From positions 1 to 64,000 of the forward strand of contig CAVJKX010000001.1 in the NCBI GenBank assembly GCA_963650165.1: DNA of 64,000 nt, in the 5' to 3' direction. The translations under genes and the position numbers were made by a program. Of the stretch, positions 16,137 to 23,801 are shown one piece after another (position 1 is the stretch's first letter; every line of letters begins with the position of its first letter). The notes under the pieces were generated by a model. That model was not told the DNA's origin and did no database searches. It saw nothing but the letters and a program-made list of their open reading frames with translations. Origin of the DNA: F23-B02 sp963650165. GTDB taxonomy: Bacteria; Bacillota; Clostridia; Oscillospirales; Oscillospiraceae.

Positions 16137-17138
16137 ATGGACTACAGGACCGAAGCGCCGGAGATAATAAAAAGCTTTTTGATCTATCACGAAACCATTA
16201 AAGGACATTCGCCGAAGACTGTCGAGGAATATTATCTGGATCTGAGAACGTTTTTCCGATATATGAAGATAAGCCGCGGACTCGTTCCGAGAGATACCGA
16301 GCTTGAGGATATCGGCATAAGCGATATTGACCTCCAATTTGTCAAATCGATCACCGTTTCGGATGCGTATGAATATCTCGCCTATCTCTCGCGCGACAGG
16401 GTCAAAAATCAGCGCAGCCGTGAAGCCGAATACGGTACCATGGCATCGACCCGTGCGCGGAAGGTCTCGACGCTGCGCAGCTTCTATAAATATCTTACCG
16501 TAAAGGCTAAGCTTCTGGACGTTAACCCCCTGCAGGATCTCGACGTGCCAAAGATACCGAATAAGCTGCCGAGATACCTCACTCTGCCGGAGGCGCAGAC
16601 TCTCCTCTCCTCTGTCGACGGTAAAAATAAAGAGCGCGATTACTGTATTCTGTGTATATTTTTAAACTGCGGCCTGCGTATTTCCGAGATCGTCGGACTT
16701 AACCTGTCGGATATTCGCGAAGATCACATAAGAGTGTTCGGCAAGGGCAGTAAGGAACGCGTTATCTATATAAACGACGCCTGCGCGGAGGCTATAAACA
16801 ACTACCTTGCCGTTAGAAAAGGCATTGCGGCCATTGACAAAAACGCGCTGTTTCTCTCCAACAGGCGCACGAGAGTGAGCCGTGAGGCTGTGCACAGTAT
16901 GGTAAAGAACTCGCTGCGCCGTGCGGGCCTGGATGCCGAAAAATACTCATCGCATAAGCTCAGGCACACCGCAGCTACGCTGATGCTGCAAAACGGCGTT
17001 GACGTGCGCACGCTTCAGGAGCTTTTGGGGCACGATAATTTAAATACGACGCAGATATATACCCATGTTGGCAATACGGAGCTCAGAATAGCGGCCGAGG
17101 CCAATCCCCTCGCCCACTTTGAGCCGAAAAAAGACTAA
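16137..17138 (+). CDS. xerC: Tyrosine recombinase, XerC/XerD family
   Basis: A second intact Xer-type recombinase of 333 residues. Catalytic residues are R181 (CGLRISEI), K206 (KGSKERVI), H273 and R276 (SHKLRHTAA), H299 (LLGHDN) and Y308 (TQIYTHV). It carries about 30 extra residues in the N-terminal domain (RDRVKNQRSREAEYGTMASTRARK region) compared with the 4048 protein. An in-frame ATG at 16119 exists, but GGAG (16124-16127) fits ATG 16137. It stands alone, with its own promoter and terminator. It probably pairs with the 4048 enzyme at dif; the C/D naming is tentative. Confidence 0.82.
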   Translation: MDYRTEAPEIIKSFLIYHETIKGHSPKTVEEYYLDLRTFFRYMKISRGLVPRDTELEDIGISDIDLQFVKSITVSDAYEYLAYLSRDRVKNQRSREAEYGTMASTRARKVSTLRSFYKYLTVKAKLLDVNPLQDLDVPKIPNKLPRYLTLPEAQTLLSSVDGKNKERDYCILCIFLNCGLRISEIVGLNLSDIREDHIRVFGKGSKERVIYINDACAEAINNYLAVRKGIAAIDKNALFLSNRRTRVSREAVHSMVKNSLRRAGLDAEKYSSHKLRHTAATLMLQNGVDVRTLQELLGHDNLNTTQIYTHVGNTELRIAAEANPLAHFEPKKD

Positions 17139-17170
17139 TGGCCGTTTGACCATTAGTCTTTTAATTTTTA
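17133..17170. terminator. Terminator between convergent genes
   Basis: GACTAATGG (17133-17141) and CCATTAGTC (17150-17158) are perfect complements, followed by TTTTAATTTTT on the + strand. The left arm includes the recombinase stop codon. It may also serve the minus-strand gene ending at 17168. Confidence 0.8.
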
Positions 17171-18808
17171 TTCCTCCGCTTCGTCTTCCTGCTGAGTTTC
17201 GGATGACGGCAGGCGCACAACATTTAGTACGCCGAGTATCGACGCGGAAAAATCAAGCAGCATGACAAACCAGAGCGTAACGCTGCCCGTCAGTGCAAGC
17301 ACGACCAGCACAAGCTTTACGAAGACCGTAAACACAAGGCTTTCGACAGAAAGACGCTTTACCATGTGAGCCGCCGTATATGCAACCGGCAGGCCGAAAA
17401 TGCCGACATTGCTCATCAGCATATCCGAACTGTCAAACGACGAGCCGACCTTGGCGTCGATATCGGCCGCGCTGTGATATTCAAGAGCTTCAGCACTTAT
17501 GTACATGAGCTTTTCGTCGGGAGCAAGCTGTTCCCTGCATTTTTGGATTATATCGGATTTTTCGCTGAAATTGCACTCGTAGTGCAGCTCATCGACCTTC
17601 AGCGTCTTGGCAAGCTTTTCGCTTATGTCGCGGCCGTCCTCGGTTACAAGAATGCTTCTTATACCGCCAAGAGCAGCAAAATCGGAGATCACGCTCTCTG
17701 CGTACGGATTGAGCTTTTCCTTGAGCGTAAGGCTTCCCGCGTATCTGCCATTTATCGCAAGATAAAGCACATAGCCGCCTTTACGGTCGCCGCTAGGGAT
17801 CGTTATCCCCTTTGCATCAAACAGCTCGAGCGTGCCGAGAAGAACGTGCCTTCCGCGAAGGCTTATCTCCATTCCGCAGCCGGGAATGTCGCGAAAATCG
17901 GATATATATGACGTGACAATATCTCCGCCGTAAGCGCTGACGATGGGGGCCGCAAAGCGCTGCTCGGACAAATATGCGGTATATGCGGCGAGCATCAGAA
18001 AGGCGGAGTTATCCAGCACGGGCGAATTGAGCGACGTAAGCTTCGGAGTTCCGTCCGTAAAAACATCGGCCTTATCATATATAACGGCGGAAAGCTTTTC
18101 CATGTTCTCAAGAGAGGCTGCGTTTTTAACATAAACTCTGTACTCGGCCGAGCGGCTGATGCCGGCAAGCGAGTAAACCGGAAGTGCCGCCAGAGCGGAC
18201 ACCGGAACCGCTGCCGCAATGAGCATACAGCCGCGGCGGATGCTCATAAGATAGGTCATATCAGTAACAAACGGTACGGCGACGGCGTATATAATGCCGA
18301 CAATAAACGCCGCTTTGGAAAACAGCTCGAAATACGGCATATACTTTGCCTCGGCCGAGTTTTCCGCACCTGCCGGACTGTTGAGTATGCTCCTTAGCCG
18401 AAGGCTCCCTTCCCTGTCGTCGGCGGAAACGGCATCGTAAAATCCGCGCCTTGTTTTCTTTATGACAAGCCTCAGGCAGCTGCGGCCGACCTGATATATG
18501 CAGAGCATGACGATCGTCTCGGTATAGCAGCCGATGCAGAAGCATACGAGGGCGCACAGAAACAGCAGCAGCTGATCGTTGAGATAATCCTTCTTTTTAA
18601 GTATCTTCTCAACGGCCGTCAGCGCAATGTCTGCTCCGCTTATAAGCGCGGCGGCAATGAGCATCAGCATTGCAGCGAAGGCGGATGCATTGATCGAATA
18701 CGCCAGTATCAGAAGCAGAACAGACAAAAGCGCACGGATAACGGCCAGCGTCTCCTGCATATAACCTTTGCCTGCACTGCGCTTTTTTGATGAACGCGGT
18801 TTAACCAT
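17168..18808 (-). CDS. Degenerate P1B-type ATPase-like membrane protein
   Basis: The 546-residue protein has the plan of a heavy-metal P1B-ATPase: N-terminal spans, a span before the phosphorylation domain, N/P-like domains, and two C-terminal spans. Its active motifs are lost. The metal-site CPC equivalent is AAVPVSALAALP (199-210). The DKTGTLTxG loop reads DKADVFTDG (245-253), keeping the aspartate but not the following TGT. The actuator domain with TGE is reduced to about 45 residues, and GDGxND is absent. An N-domain-like stretch (GRHVLLGTLELFDAKGI) remains. It is therefore probably not an ion pump; role unknown. ATG 18808 has GGGAGG upstream, inside a small hairpin loop. It lies 38 bp behind fba. 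Confidence 0.7.
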   Translation of the reverse strand: MVKPRSSKKRSAGKGYMQETLAVIRALLSVLLLILAYSINASAFAAMLMLIAAALISGADIALTAVEKILKKKDYLNDQLLLFLCALVCFCIGCYTETIVMLCIYQVGRSCLRLVIKKTRRGFYDAVSADDREGSLRLRSILNSPAGAENSAEAKYMPYFELFSKAAFIVGIIYAVAVPFVTDMTYLMSIRRGCMLIAAAVPVSALAALPVYSLAGISRSAEYRVYVKNAASLENMEKLSAVIYDKADVFTDGTPKLTSLNSPVLDNSAFLMLAAYTAYLSEQRFAAPIVSAYGGDIVTSYISDFRDIPGCGMEISLRGRHVLLGTLELFDAKGITIPSGDRKGGYVLYLAINGRYAGSLTLKEKLNPYAESVISDFAALGGIRSILVTEDGRDISEKLAKTLKVDELHYECNFSEKSDIIQKCREQLAPDEKLMYISAEALEYHSAADIDAKVGSSFDSSDMLMSNVGIFGLPVAYTAAHMVKRLSVESLVFTVFVKLVLVVLALTGSVTLWFVMLLDFSASILGVLNVVRLPSSETQQEDEAEE

Positions 18809-18810
18809 TG

Positions 18811-18826
18811 CAGCACCTCCCTGCTG
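18811..18826 (-). promoter_or_regulatory. SD displayed in a small hairpin loop
   Basis: On the minus strand CAGCA and TGCTG pair around the loop GGGAGG, which is the Shine-Dalgarno of the P1B-like gene. The stem is only five pairs, so any effect on translation is uncertain. Confidence 0.35.
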
Positions 18827-18846
18827 AATTTTACGCCGATTTAAAA

Positions 18847-19782
18847 TCAAGCCTTGCCGTCGCAGCCGAGAACGTCGGTGATCTTATGGGCGACCATATC
18901 CTTGATTGCCGCTCTTGCAGGCTTGAGATACTGGCGGGGATCGAAGTGATCGGGATGATCATTAAAATACTTGCGGATGGTTGCGGTCATTGCAAGGCGC
19001 AGATCGGAGTCAATGTTTATCTTGCACACCGCCATGGATGCAGCCTTGCGGAGCTGATCCTCGGGAACGCCGACGGCGCCGGGCATGTTGCCGCCGTTTT
19101 CGTTTATGAGTTTGACAAACTCCTGCGGTACGGACGACGAGCCGTGCAGAACTATCGGGAAGCCGGGCAGGCGGCGCTCAACATCCTCAAGGATATCAAA
19201 TCTGAGCTGGGGTTTGGTGCCCGGCTTGAACTTATATGCGCCGTGCGAGGTGCCGATGGCGATAGCCAGCGAGTCGCAGCCCGTGCGCTCGACAAATTCC
19301 TGAACGTCCTCGGGGCGGGTGTATGACGAATCCTCCGCCTTCACCTTTACCTCGTCCTCTATGCCGGCAAGGGTTCCGAGCTCGGCTTCGACGACGACAC
19401 CGTGGTCGTGAGCGTATTCAACTACCTGACGCGTGAGCGCGATGTTATCTTCAAAGGCTTTGGAGGATGCGTCTATCATGACGGAGGTAAAGCCGCCGTC
19501 GATGCAGGACTTGCAGAGCTCGAAACTGTCGCCGTGGTCGAGATGAAGCGCTATGGGCAGCCCCGTCTCCTCCACCGCAGCCTCGACGAGCTTAATAAGG
19601 TAGGTGTGATTTGCATACGCGCGCGCACCCTTGGATACCTGAAGGATGAGCGGAGCATTGAGATCGGCAGCGGCTTCCGTGATGCCCTGAACGATCTCCA
19701 TATTGTTCACGTTGAATGCACCGATGGCATATCCGCCCTTATAGGCTTTTTCAAACATTTCACTTGTGGTTACGAGTGGCAT
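18847..19782 (-). CDS. fba: Class II fructose-1,6-bisphosphate aldolase
   Basis: The zinc-dependent aldolase splits fructose-1,6-bisphosphate into DHAP and glyceraldehyde-3-phosphate. The 311-residue protein starts MPLVTTSEMFEKAYKGGYAIGAFNVNN and has the zinc/catalytic block ALHLDHGDSFE, the E-rich VVEAELGTLAGIEDE, the LAIAIGTSHGAYKF loop and the LHGSSSVPQEF motif. The frame opens earlier, but CAGGAGGATC precedes ATG 19782. It is divergent from the phosphofructokinase gene, putting two consecutive glycolytic steps back to back. Confidence 0.96.
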   Translation of the reverse strand: MPLVTTSEMFEKAYKGGYAIGAFNVNNMEIVQGITEAAADLNAPLILQVSKGARAYANHTYLIKLVEAAVEETGLPIALHLDHGDSFELCKSCIDGGFTSVMIDASSKAFEDNIALTRQVVEYAHDHGVVVEAELGTLAGIEDEVKVKAEDSSYTRPEDVQEFVERTGCDSLAIAIGTSHGAYKFKPGTKPQLRFDILEDVERRLPGFPIVLHGSSSVPQEFVKLINENGGNMPGAVGVPEDQLRKAASMAVCKINIDSDLRLAMTATIRKYFNDHPDHFDPRQYLKPARAAIKDMVAHKITDVLGCDGKA

Positions 19783-19841
19783 AATAGATCCTCCTGTTAT
19801 AAAAATAGTGAAATTGCACAATTATTTTTAAAATCGTCTTT

Positions 19842-19870
19842 ATTATAAACCTAAAACATGTTATAATCAA
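19842..19870 (-). promoter_or_regulatory. SigA-type promoter of fba
   Basis: On the minus strand, TTGATT (19870-19865) and a perfect TATAAT (19847-19842) are 17 bp apart. A TATAAT also occurs on the + strand at 19862-19867 for the divergent kinase gene, but with a poor -35. Confidence 0.6.
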
Positions 19871-19898
19871 TAATCATTACATAAATGGAGGCGTAGTT

Positions 19899-21185
19899 TT
19901 GGAGAATTTTTTTGACTCACCTTTGATCGGTGCCTGTATTTTCGGCCAATCGGGAGGGCCGACGGCTGTTATCAATGCGAGCGCATACGGTGTGATCAGG
20001 GCAGCGCTGGACAGCGACGTCATAACAAATGTCTACGGCGCGGCCTACGGCATACAGGGCGTTCTTAAAGACGAGCTCTACGACATGGGCGAGGAGGAAG
20101 AATATGAGCTCAAGCTCCTGCTCAACACCCCGTCATCCGAGCTCGGCTCATGCCGCTACAAGATGGCAGACCCGGATGTGGATGACAGCGACTATAAAAG
20201 AATACTCGAGATATTCAGGAAGTACGACGTCAGGTATTTCTTCTATAACGGCGGCAACGATTCCATGGATACCTGCAACAAGATAAGCAGATATATGGAG
20301 AAGGTCGGCTACGACTGCCGCGTTATGGGCGTTCCCAAGACCATCGACAACGACCTGTTCGGCACGGACCACTGCCCCGGCTTCGGCAGTGCGGCAAAAT
20401 TCATTGCCACCACCTGCATGGAGATCGGCAAGGATACCGACGTTTATAATACCGACATGGTGACGGTCGTTGAGATCATGGGCCGCCATGCCGGCTGGCT
20501 CACCGCCTCCGCGGCGCTTGCCACCGAATACGGCAGCGGCTGCGGCCCTGACCTTATATATCTGCCGGAGCGCAATTTTGACCTTGACCGCTTCACCGAG
20601 GACGTTCTGAAGATAATGAAGCAGAAGCGCAATGTTCTCGTTGCGGTGTCAGAGGGACTTCATTATGCCGACGGCTCCTTCGTATCCGAGGCAAAGGTAT
20701 CCGGAACCGACGGCTTTGGCCATGCGCAGCTCGGCGGACTTGCCGTGAAGCTTGCAAACTATCTCAAGGAGCGACTGAACCTTAAAAAGGTGCGCGGCAT
20801 CGAGCTGAGCCTTCTCCAGCGCAGCGCGGCGCATATCGCCTCCGCAATAGATGTCGAAGAGGCATACATGGTCGGCAAATTTGCCGTTGAAGCCGCTGTC
20901 GGCGGCGCGACCGGCCAGATGGTGGCTCTTGAACGTGACGACAGCGAGGGCCTGTATTCCTGCAAGCCTGTCCTGCTCTCGCTCAACAGTGTTGCAAACT
21001 TCGAAAAAAAGGTTCCCCTCGAATGGATAACCGAGGACGGAAACTATGTGACCAACGACTTTATAAACTACGTTCTCCCGCTTATCCAGGGCGAACCCAA
21101 GATCCCCAGAAGCAATTCCCTTCCCCGCTACGCACGTCTCAAAAAGGTCAGAGCAAAGGTGAAAGAAGAAGCTATGGCCGAGTAA
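19899..21185 (+). CDS. pfp: Phosphofructokinase, probably PPi-dependent
   Basis: The 428-residue enzyme phosphorylates fructose-6-phosphate. Two signatures point to pyrophosphate rather than ATP as donor: the second glycine of the GGDGS loop is replaced (YNGGNDSMDT, residues 117-125, with D121 in the blocking position), and the catalytic loop reads GVPKTIDND (144-152) with a lysine where ATP enzymes have glycine. An asparagine stands at the position usually held by the Mg-binding aspartate. Translation starts at TTG 19899 with GGAGG at 19887-19891. If PPi-linked, the step is reversible. Confidence 0.85.
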   Translation: MENFFDSPLIGACIFGQSGGPTAVINASAYGVIRAALDSDVITNVYGAAYGIQGVLKDELYDMGEEEEYELKLLLNTPSSELGSCRYKMADPDVDDSDYKRILEIFRKYDVRYFFYNGGNDSMDTCNKISRYMEKVGYDCRVMGVPKTIDNDLFGTDHCPGFGSAAKFIATTCMEIGKDTDVYNTDMVTVVEIMGRHAGWLTASAALATEYGSGCGPDLIYLPERNFDLDRFTEDVLKIMKQKRNVLVAVSEGLHYADGSFVSEAKVSGTDGFGHAQLGGLAVKLANYLKERLNLKKVRGIELSLLQRSAAHIASAIDVEEAYMVGKFAVEAAVGGATGQMVALERDDSEGLYSCKPVLLSLNSVANFEKKVPLEWITEDGNYVTNDFINYVLPLIQGEPKIPRSNSLPRYARLKKVRAKVKEEAMAE

Positions 21186-21209
21186 AAATATCTGTTTCAC
21201 CCGACATAT

Positions 21210-21253
21210 AGCCGCTGTTTGTGCATTATCGCCAAAACGGCGGCTGTTTTTTT
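21210..21253 (+). terminator. Terminator of pfp
   Basis: AGCCGC (21210-21215) pairs with GCGGCT (21240-21245) across a 24-base loop, followed by a seven-T run. Confidence 0.65.
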
Positions 21254-21375
21254 CAAAATTTTAGTCTGTGCTTGTGCAAAGTGGCGTAAAGTATTCGTTA
21301 AGATTGTATGTAGACTATAGTCAAGCGTCATATTATGTGATAATATCTTTGTATTATTTTTTTGGAGGAATAGCA

Positions 21376-22620
21376 ATGAAGAAAAAAAGTAAAATCAACT
21401 TAGCCGGTTGGATAATCATCGCAATGTTCGCCGGCATTGCTCTCGGCTTCGTATTTCTTCTGGCAGCTCCCGAGAGCACATTTACGACCGAGTATCTCAA
21501 GCCCTTCGGAACGATATACATAAACCTGCTCAAGTTCATGGTCGTTCCCGTTGTTCTTTTCTCGATCTGTGACGGCGTCGTTTCGCTCAACGACCTCAAG
21601 CGTGTCGGCAGCATCGGTGCAAGAACCTTCATCTACTACATGTGCACGACCGCTATAGCAGTCGTTATCGGCCTCGTAGTAGTCAACATCTTCAAGGGTT
21701 ACTTCCCTGTTCTCGATTCGAGCGTCACCGACTCACTTGAGTACACTGCCAATGAGACTCCCAAGGTCATGGACGTTATCGTCGGCATCTTCCCGGATAA
21801 CCTGCTCAAGCCCATGGTAGAGATGAACATGCTCCCCGTTATCGTAATTTCGATATTCTTCGGCGCAGGCATACTTGCTGCCGGCGAAAAGGGCAAGAAG
21901 ATCGGCGACCTCGTAAACTGCATGAACGAAGTCACCATGAAGATCCTCATGATGATCATCAACCTCACCCCGATCGGCGTATTCTGCCTCATGGCCGACG
22001 TTGTCGCAGTAAACGGTGCAAAGGTCGTCGGCTCGCTGGCTCTTGTCATCGGCGTTGCCTACATCGGCTACATCCTGCATGTGCTCATTGTATATGGCAT
22101 CAGCATCAAGTTCCTGTCCCGTATGAGCCCCATCGCCTTCTTCAAGGGCCTGGCTCCCGCAATGCTCACAGCATTCACCACCACCTCTTCGAATGCAACT
22201 CTCCCCGTTAACATCGAGTGCTGCAACAACATGGGTGCGGAGCCCGAGATCAGCTCCTTCGTTCTGCCTCTGGGCGCAACCATCAATATGGACGGCACCG
22301 CTATCTATCAGGCAGTCTGTGCCGTGTTCATCGCCTGCTGCTACGGCGTTGACCTCACCCTCGGCCAGATGGCAATGATCGTTCTCACTGCAACTCTCGC
22401 CTCCGTAGGTACCGCGGGCATTTCCGGCGCAGGCATGATAATGCTCTCCATGGTCCTTCTGTCCGTCGGACTGCCTGTTGAAGGCATTGCGATCGTCGCG
22501 GGCGTCGACAAGCTGTTTGATATGGGCCGTACAACGCTCAATATCACCGGCGACGCTACCGCAGCAATGTGGATCTCCAGAGTTGAGCGCGAGAAGAAGA
22601 CTGCAAAGGCAGCAAAATAA
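21376..22620 (+). CDS. Dicarboxylate/amino acid:cation symporter (DAACS family)
   Basis: A 414-residue GltP/DctA-type secondary transporter that brings in acidic amino acids or C4-dicarboxylates with Na+ or H+. Recognisable are the eight-span plan, the serine-rich re-entrant loop (AFTTTSSNATLPVNIE), the NMDGTAIY motif of TM7 and the C-terminal SVGTAGISGAG, GVDKLFDMGRTTLNITGDA block. GGAGG (21364-21368) fits ATG 21376, although the frame extends upstream. It is monocistronic. Substrate specificity cannot be read from sequence. Confidence 0.92.
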   Translation: MKKKSKINLAGWIIIAMFAGIALGFVFLLAAPESTFTTEYLKPFGTIYINLLKFMVVPVVLFSICDGVVSLNDLKRVGSIGARTFIYYMCTTAIAVVIGLVVVNIFKGYFPVLDSSVTDSLEYTANETPKVMDVIVGIFPDNLLKPMVEMNMLPVIVISIFFGAGILAAGEKGKKIGDLVNCMNEVTMKILMMIINLTPIGVFCLMADVVAVNGAKVVGSLALVIGVAYIGYILHVLIVYGISIKFLSRMSPIAFFKGLAPAMLTAFTTTSSNATLPVNIECCNNMGAEPEISSFVLPLGATINMDGTAIYQAVCAVFIACCYGVDLTLGQMAMIVLTATLASVGTAGISGAGMIMLSMVLLSVGLPVEGIAIVAGVDKLFDMGRTTLNITGDATAAMWISRVEREKKTAKAAK

Positions 22621-22640
22621 AAAACAGTAATACAAGCTTT

Positions 22641-22671
22641 ATTCCCCCATCTCACGATGGGGGAATTTTTT
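22641..22671. terminator. Bidirectional terminator between symporter and cotJC
   Basis: ATTCCCCCAT (22641-22650) and ATGGGGGAAT (22657-22666) are perfect complements around a six-base loop, with T-rich flanks on the + strand. It is placed to serve both converging genes. Confidence 0.85.
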
Positions 22672-23264
22672 CAGTCAAAAGCGGGATTTACGGCATAAAA
22701 ATTCTTGGAGTCGAGCTTTTCAACGGCATTTCTCAGTCCTTCGCCGAAACGCTGATAGTGAACTACCTCGCGCTCACGCAGGAATTTTATAACGTCGTTA
22801 ACGTCGGGATCATCGGAAAGCCGCAGAATATTGTCGTAGGTAGTGCGGGCCTTCTGCTCTGCCGCCATATCCTCGCTCAGATCGCTTATAACATCGCCAG
22901 TGACCTGCATCGTGGCCGCCGTCCACGGCGTTCCGGATGCAAATTGAGGGTAAACTCCGGCCGTGTGATCAACGAAATAAGCCTCAAAGCCGCCTTTTTT
23001 GATCTCCTCGGGCGTCATTTTCCGCGTGAGCTGATGAACAATGGTAGCAATCATCTCAAGATGTCCGAGCTCCTCGGTTCCTATATCGGTGAGCAGGCCC
23101 TTGAGCTCAGGGTACGGCATACTGTAGCGCTGGCTCAGGTACCTCAGCGATGCTCCGAGCTCACCGTCCGGGCCACCGTACTGCGTTATAATGAATTTCG
23201 CAAGCGCTGGATTTGGATTTGCTATCTTTACGGGATATTGCAGCTTTTTCTGATATATAAACAT
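22671..23264 (-). CDS. cotJC: Spore coat protein CotJC, manganese-catalase family
   Basis: CotJC is a coat protein with a dimanganese catalase fold, which may protect the spore from peroxide. The 197-residue product keeps the ferritin-like ligands: E35 (PDGELGASL), E65 and H68 (TEELGHLEM), E136 (MAAEQKART) and H169 (EREVVHYQRF). The frame opens earlier, but GGGAGGG precedes the ATG at 23264, just two bases after the stop of the cotJA-cotJB fusion. Translation of the two is therefore likely coupled, and they form a cotJ operon of two instead of three genes. Confidence 0.9.
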   Translation of the reverse strand: MFIYQKKLQYPVKIANPNPALAKFIITQYGGPDGELGASLRYLSQRYSMPYPELKGLLTDIGTEELGHLEMIATIVHQLTRKMTPEEIKKGGFEAYFVDHTAGVYPQFASGTPWTAATMQVTGDVISDLSEDMAAEQKARTTYDNILRLSDDPDVNDVIKFLREREVVHYQRFGEGLRNAVEKLDSKNFYAVNPAFD

Positions 23265-23266
23265 GC

Positions 23267-23710
23267 TCAGCCCTCCCTTTTCCCGCAGTAATCCCACGGC
23301 CACGGATTTTTGAGCCATGTATAGCTCTGCGCATTAATGAGATCGGCGTGGGTCAGCGGGCCGTAGAGCCTGACATACTTTTCTCTTGCGGTTTCGGCAA
23401 GCTCGAGAATGCTTTTATACAGCGTAAACGCCTCCTCGTCGCTGCCGTGAGTGTCAAGATACAGGGAAAGCTCGTGAGCGACGAAATCAAGCGCCATTAC
23501 TTCGCCCAGGGGCGTACCGCTGAGGTCACTGGTGTTGACCATATTCATAAACGGCAGGTCAAGTCCAGGGAAAAGCGTTCCGCGGCTGAGCGCCTCGGCG
23601 TTGCCGTACATGGGCTTTGCCGACTGCTGCATCGGCACATAGGCCATGGCAAGCGGCGCGCACGACGGAAGCGTGCCCTCCTTCATGCCGCAGGTCTTAG
23701 TATCATCCAT
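23267..23710 (-). CDS. cotJAB: CotJA-CotJB fusion coat protein
   Basis: In most spore formers CotJA and CotJB are separate small coat proteins. Here one 147-residue frame contains both. Residues about 19-55 (LAMAYVPMQ... GTLFPGLDLPF) are CotJA-like. Residues about 68-140 (ALDFVAHELSLYLDTH ... YGPLTHADLI ... NPWPWDY) are CotJB-like. No stop codon or start lies between them. AGGAGG is 9 nt before ATG 23710. cotJC follows at once. SigE control is expected by analogy, but I could not find a convincing promoter. Confidence 0.85.
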   Translation of the reverse strand: MDDTKTCGMKEGTLPSCAPLAMAYVPMQQSAKPMYGNAEALSRGTLFPGLDLPFMNMVNTSDLSGTPLGEVMALDFVAHELSLYLDTHGSDEEAFTLYKSILELAETAREKYVRLYGPLTHADLINAQSYTWLKNPWPWDYCGKREG

Positions 23711-23766
23711 TGGTGCAGTCCTCCTTTGCAAGCTCATTATATTGCCGGATGCACCCTGATGTGCAA

Positions 23767-23799
23767 AGTAAAAGAGCCGATCGACCGGTCGGCTCTTAC
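23767..23799 (-). terminator. Hairpin between ligA 3' end and cotJAB promoter region
   Basis: AAGAGCCGA (23772-23780) and TCGGCTCTT (23789-23797) are perfect complements; reading the minus strand a short T-rich run follows. It ends the murD-mgl-yunB-ligA unit. Confidence 0.75.
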
Positions 23800-23801
23800 G
23801 A

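Noticed and set aside
21733..22635. 300-codon minus-strand frame opposite the symporter
   Set aside because: It is rich in D, H and C from reversed membrane codons and has no plausible start; the symporter motifs are complete.
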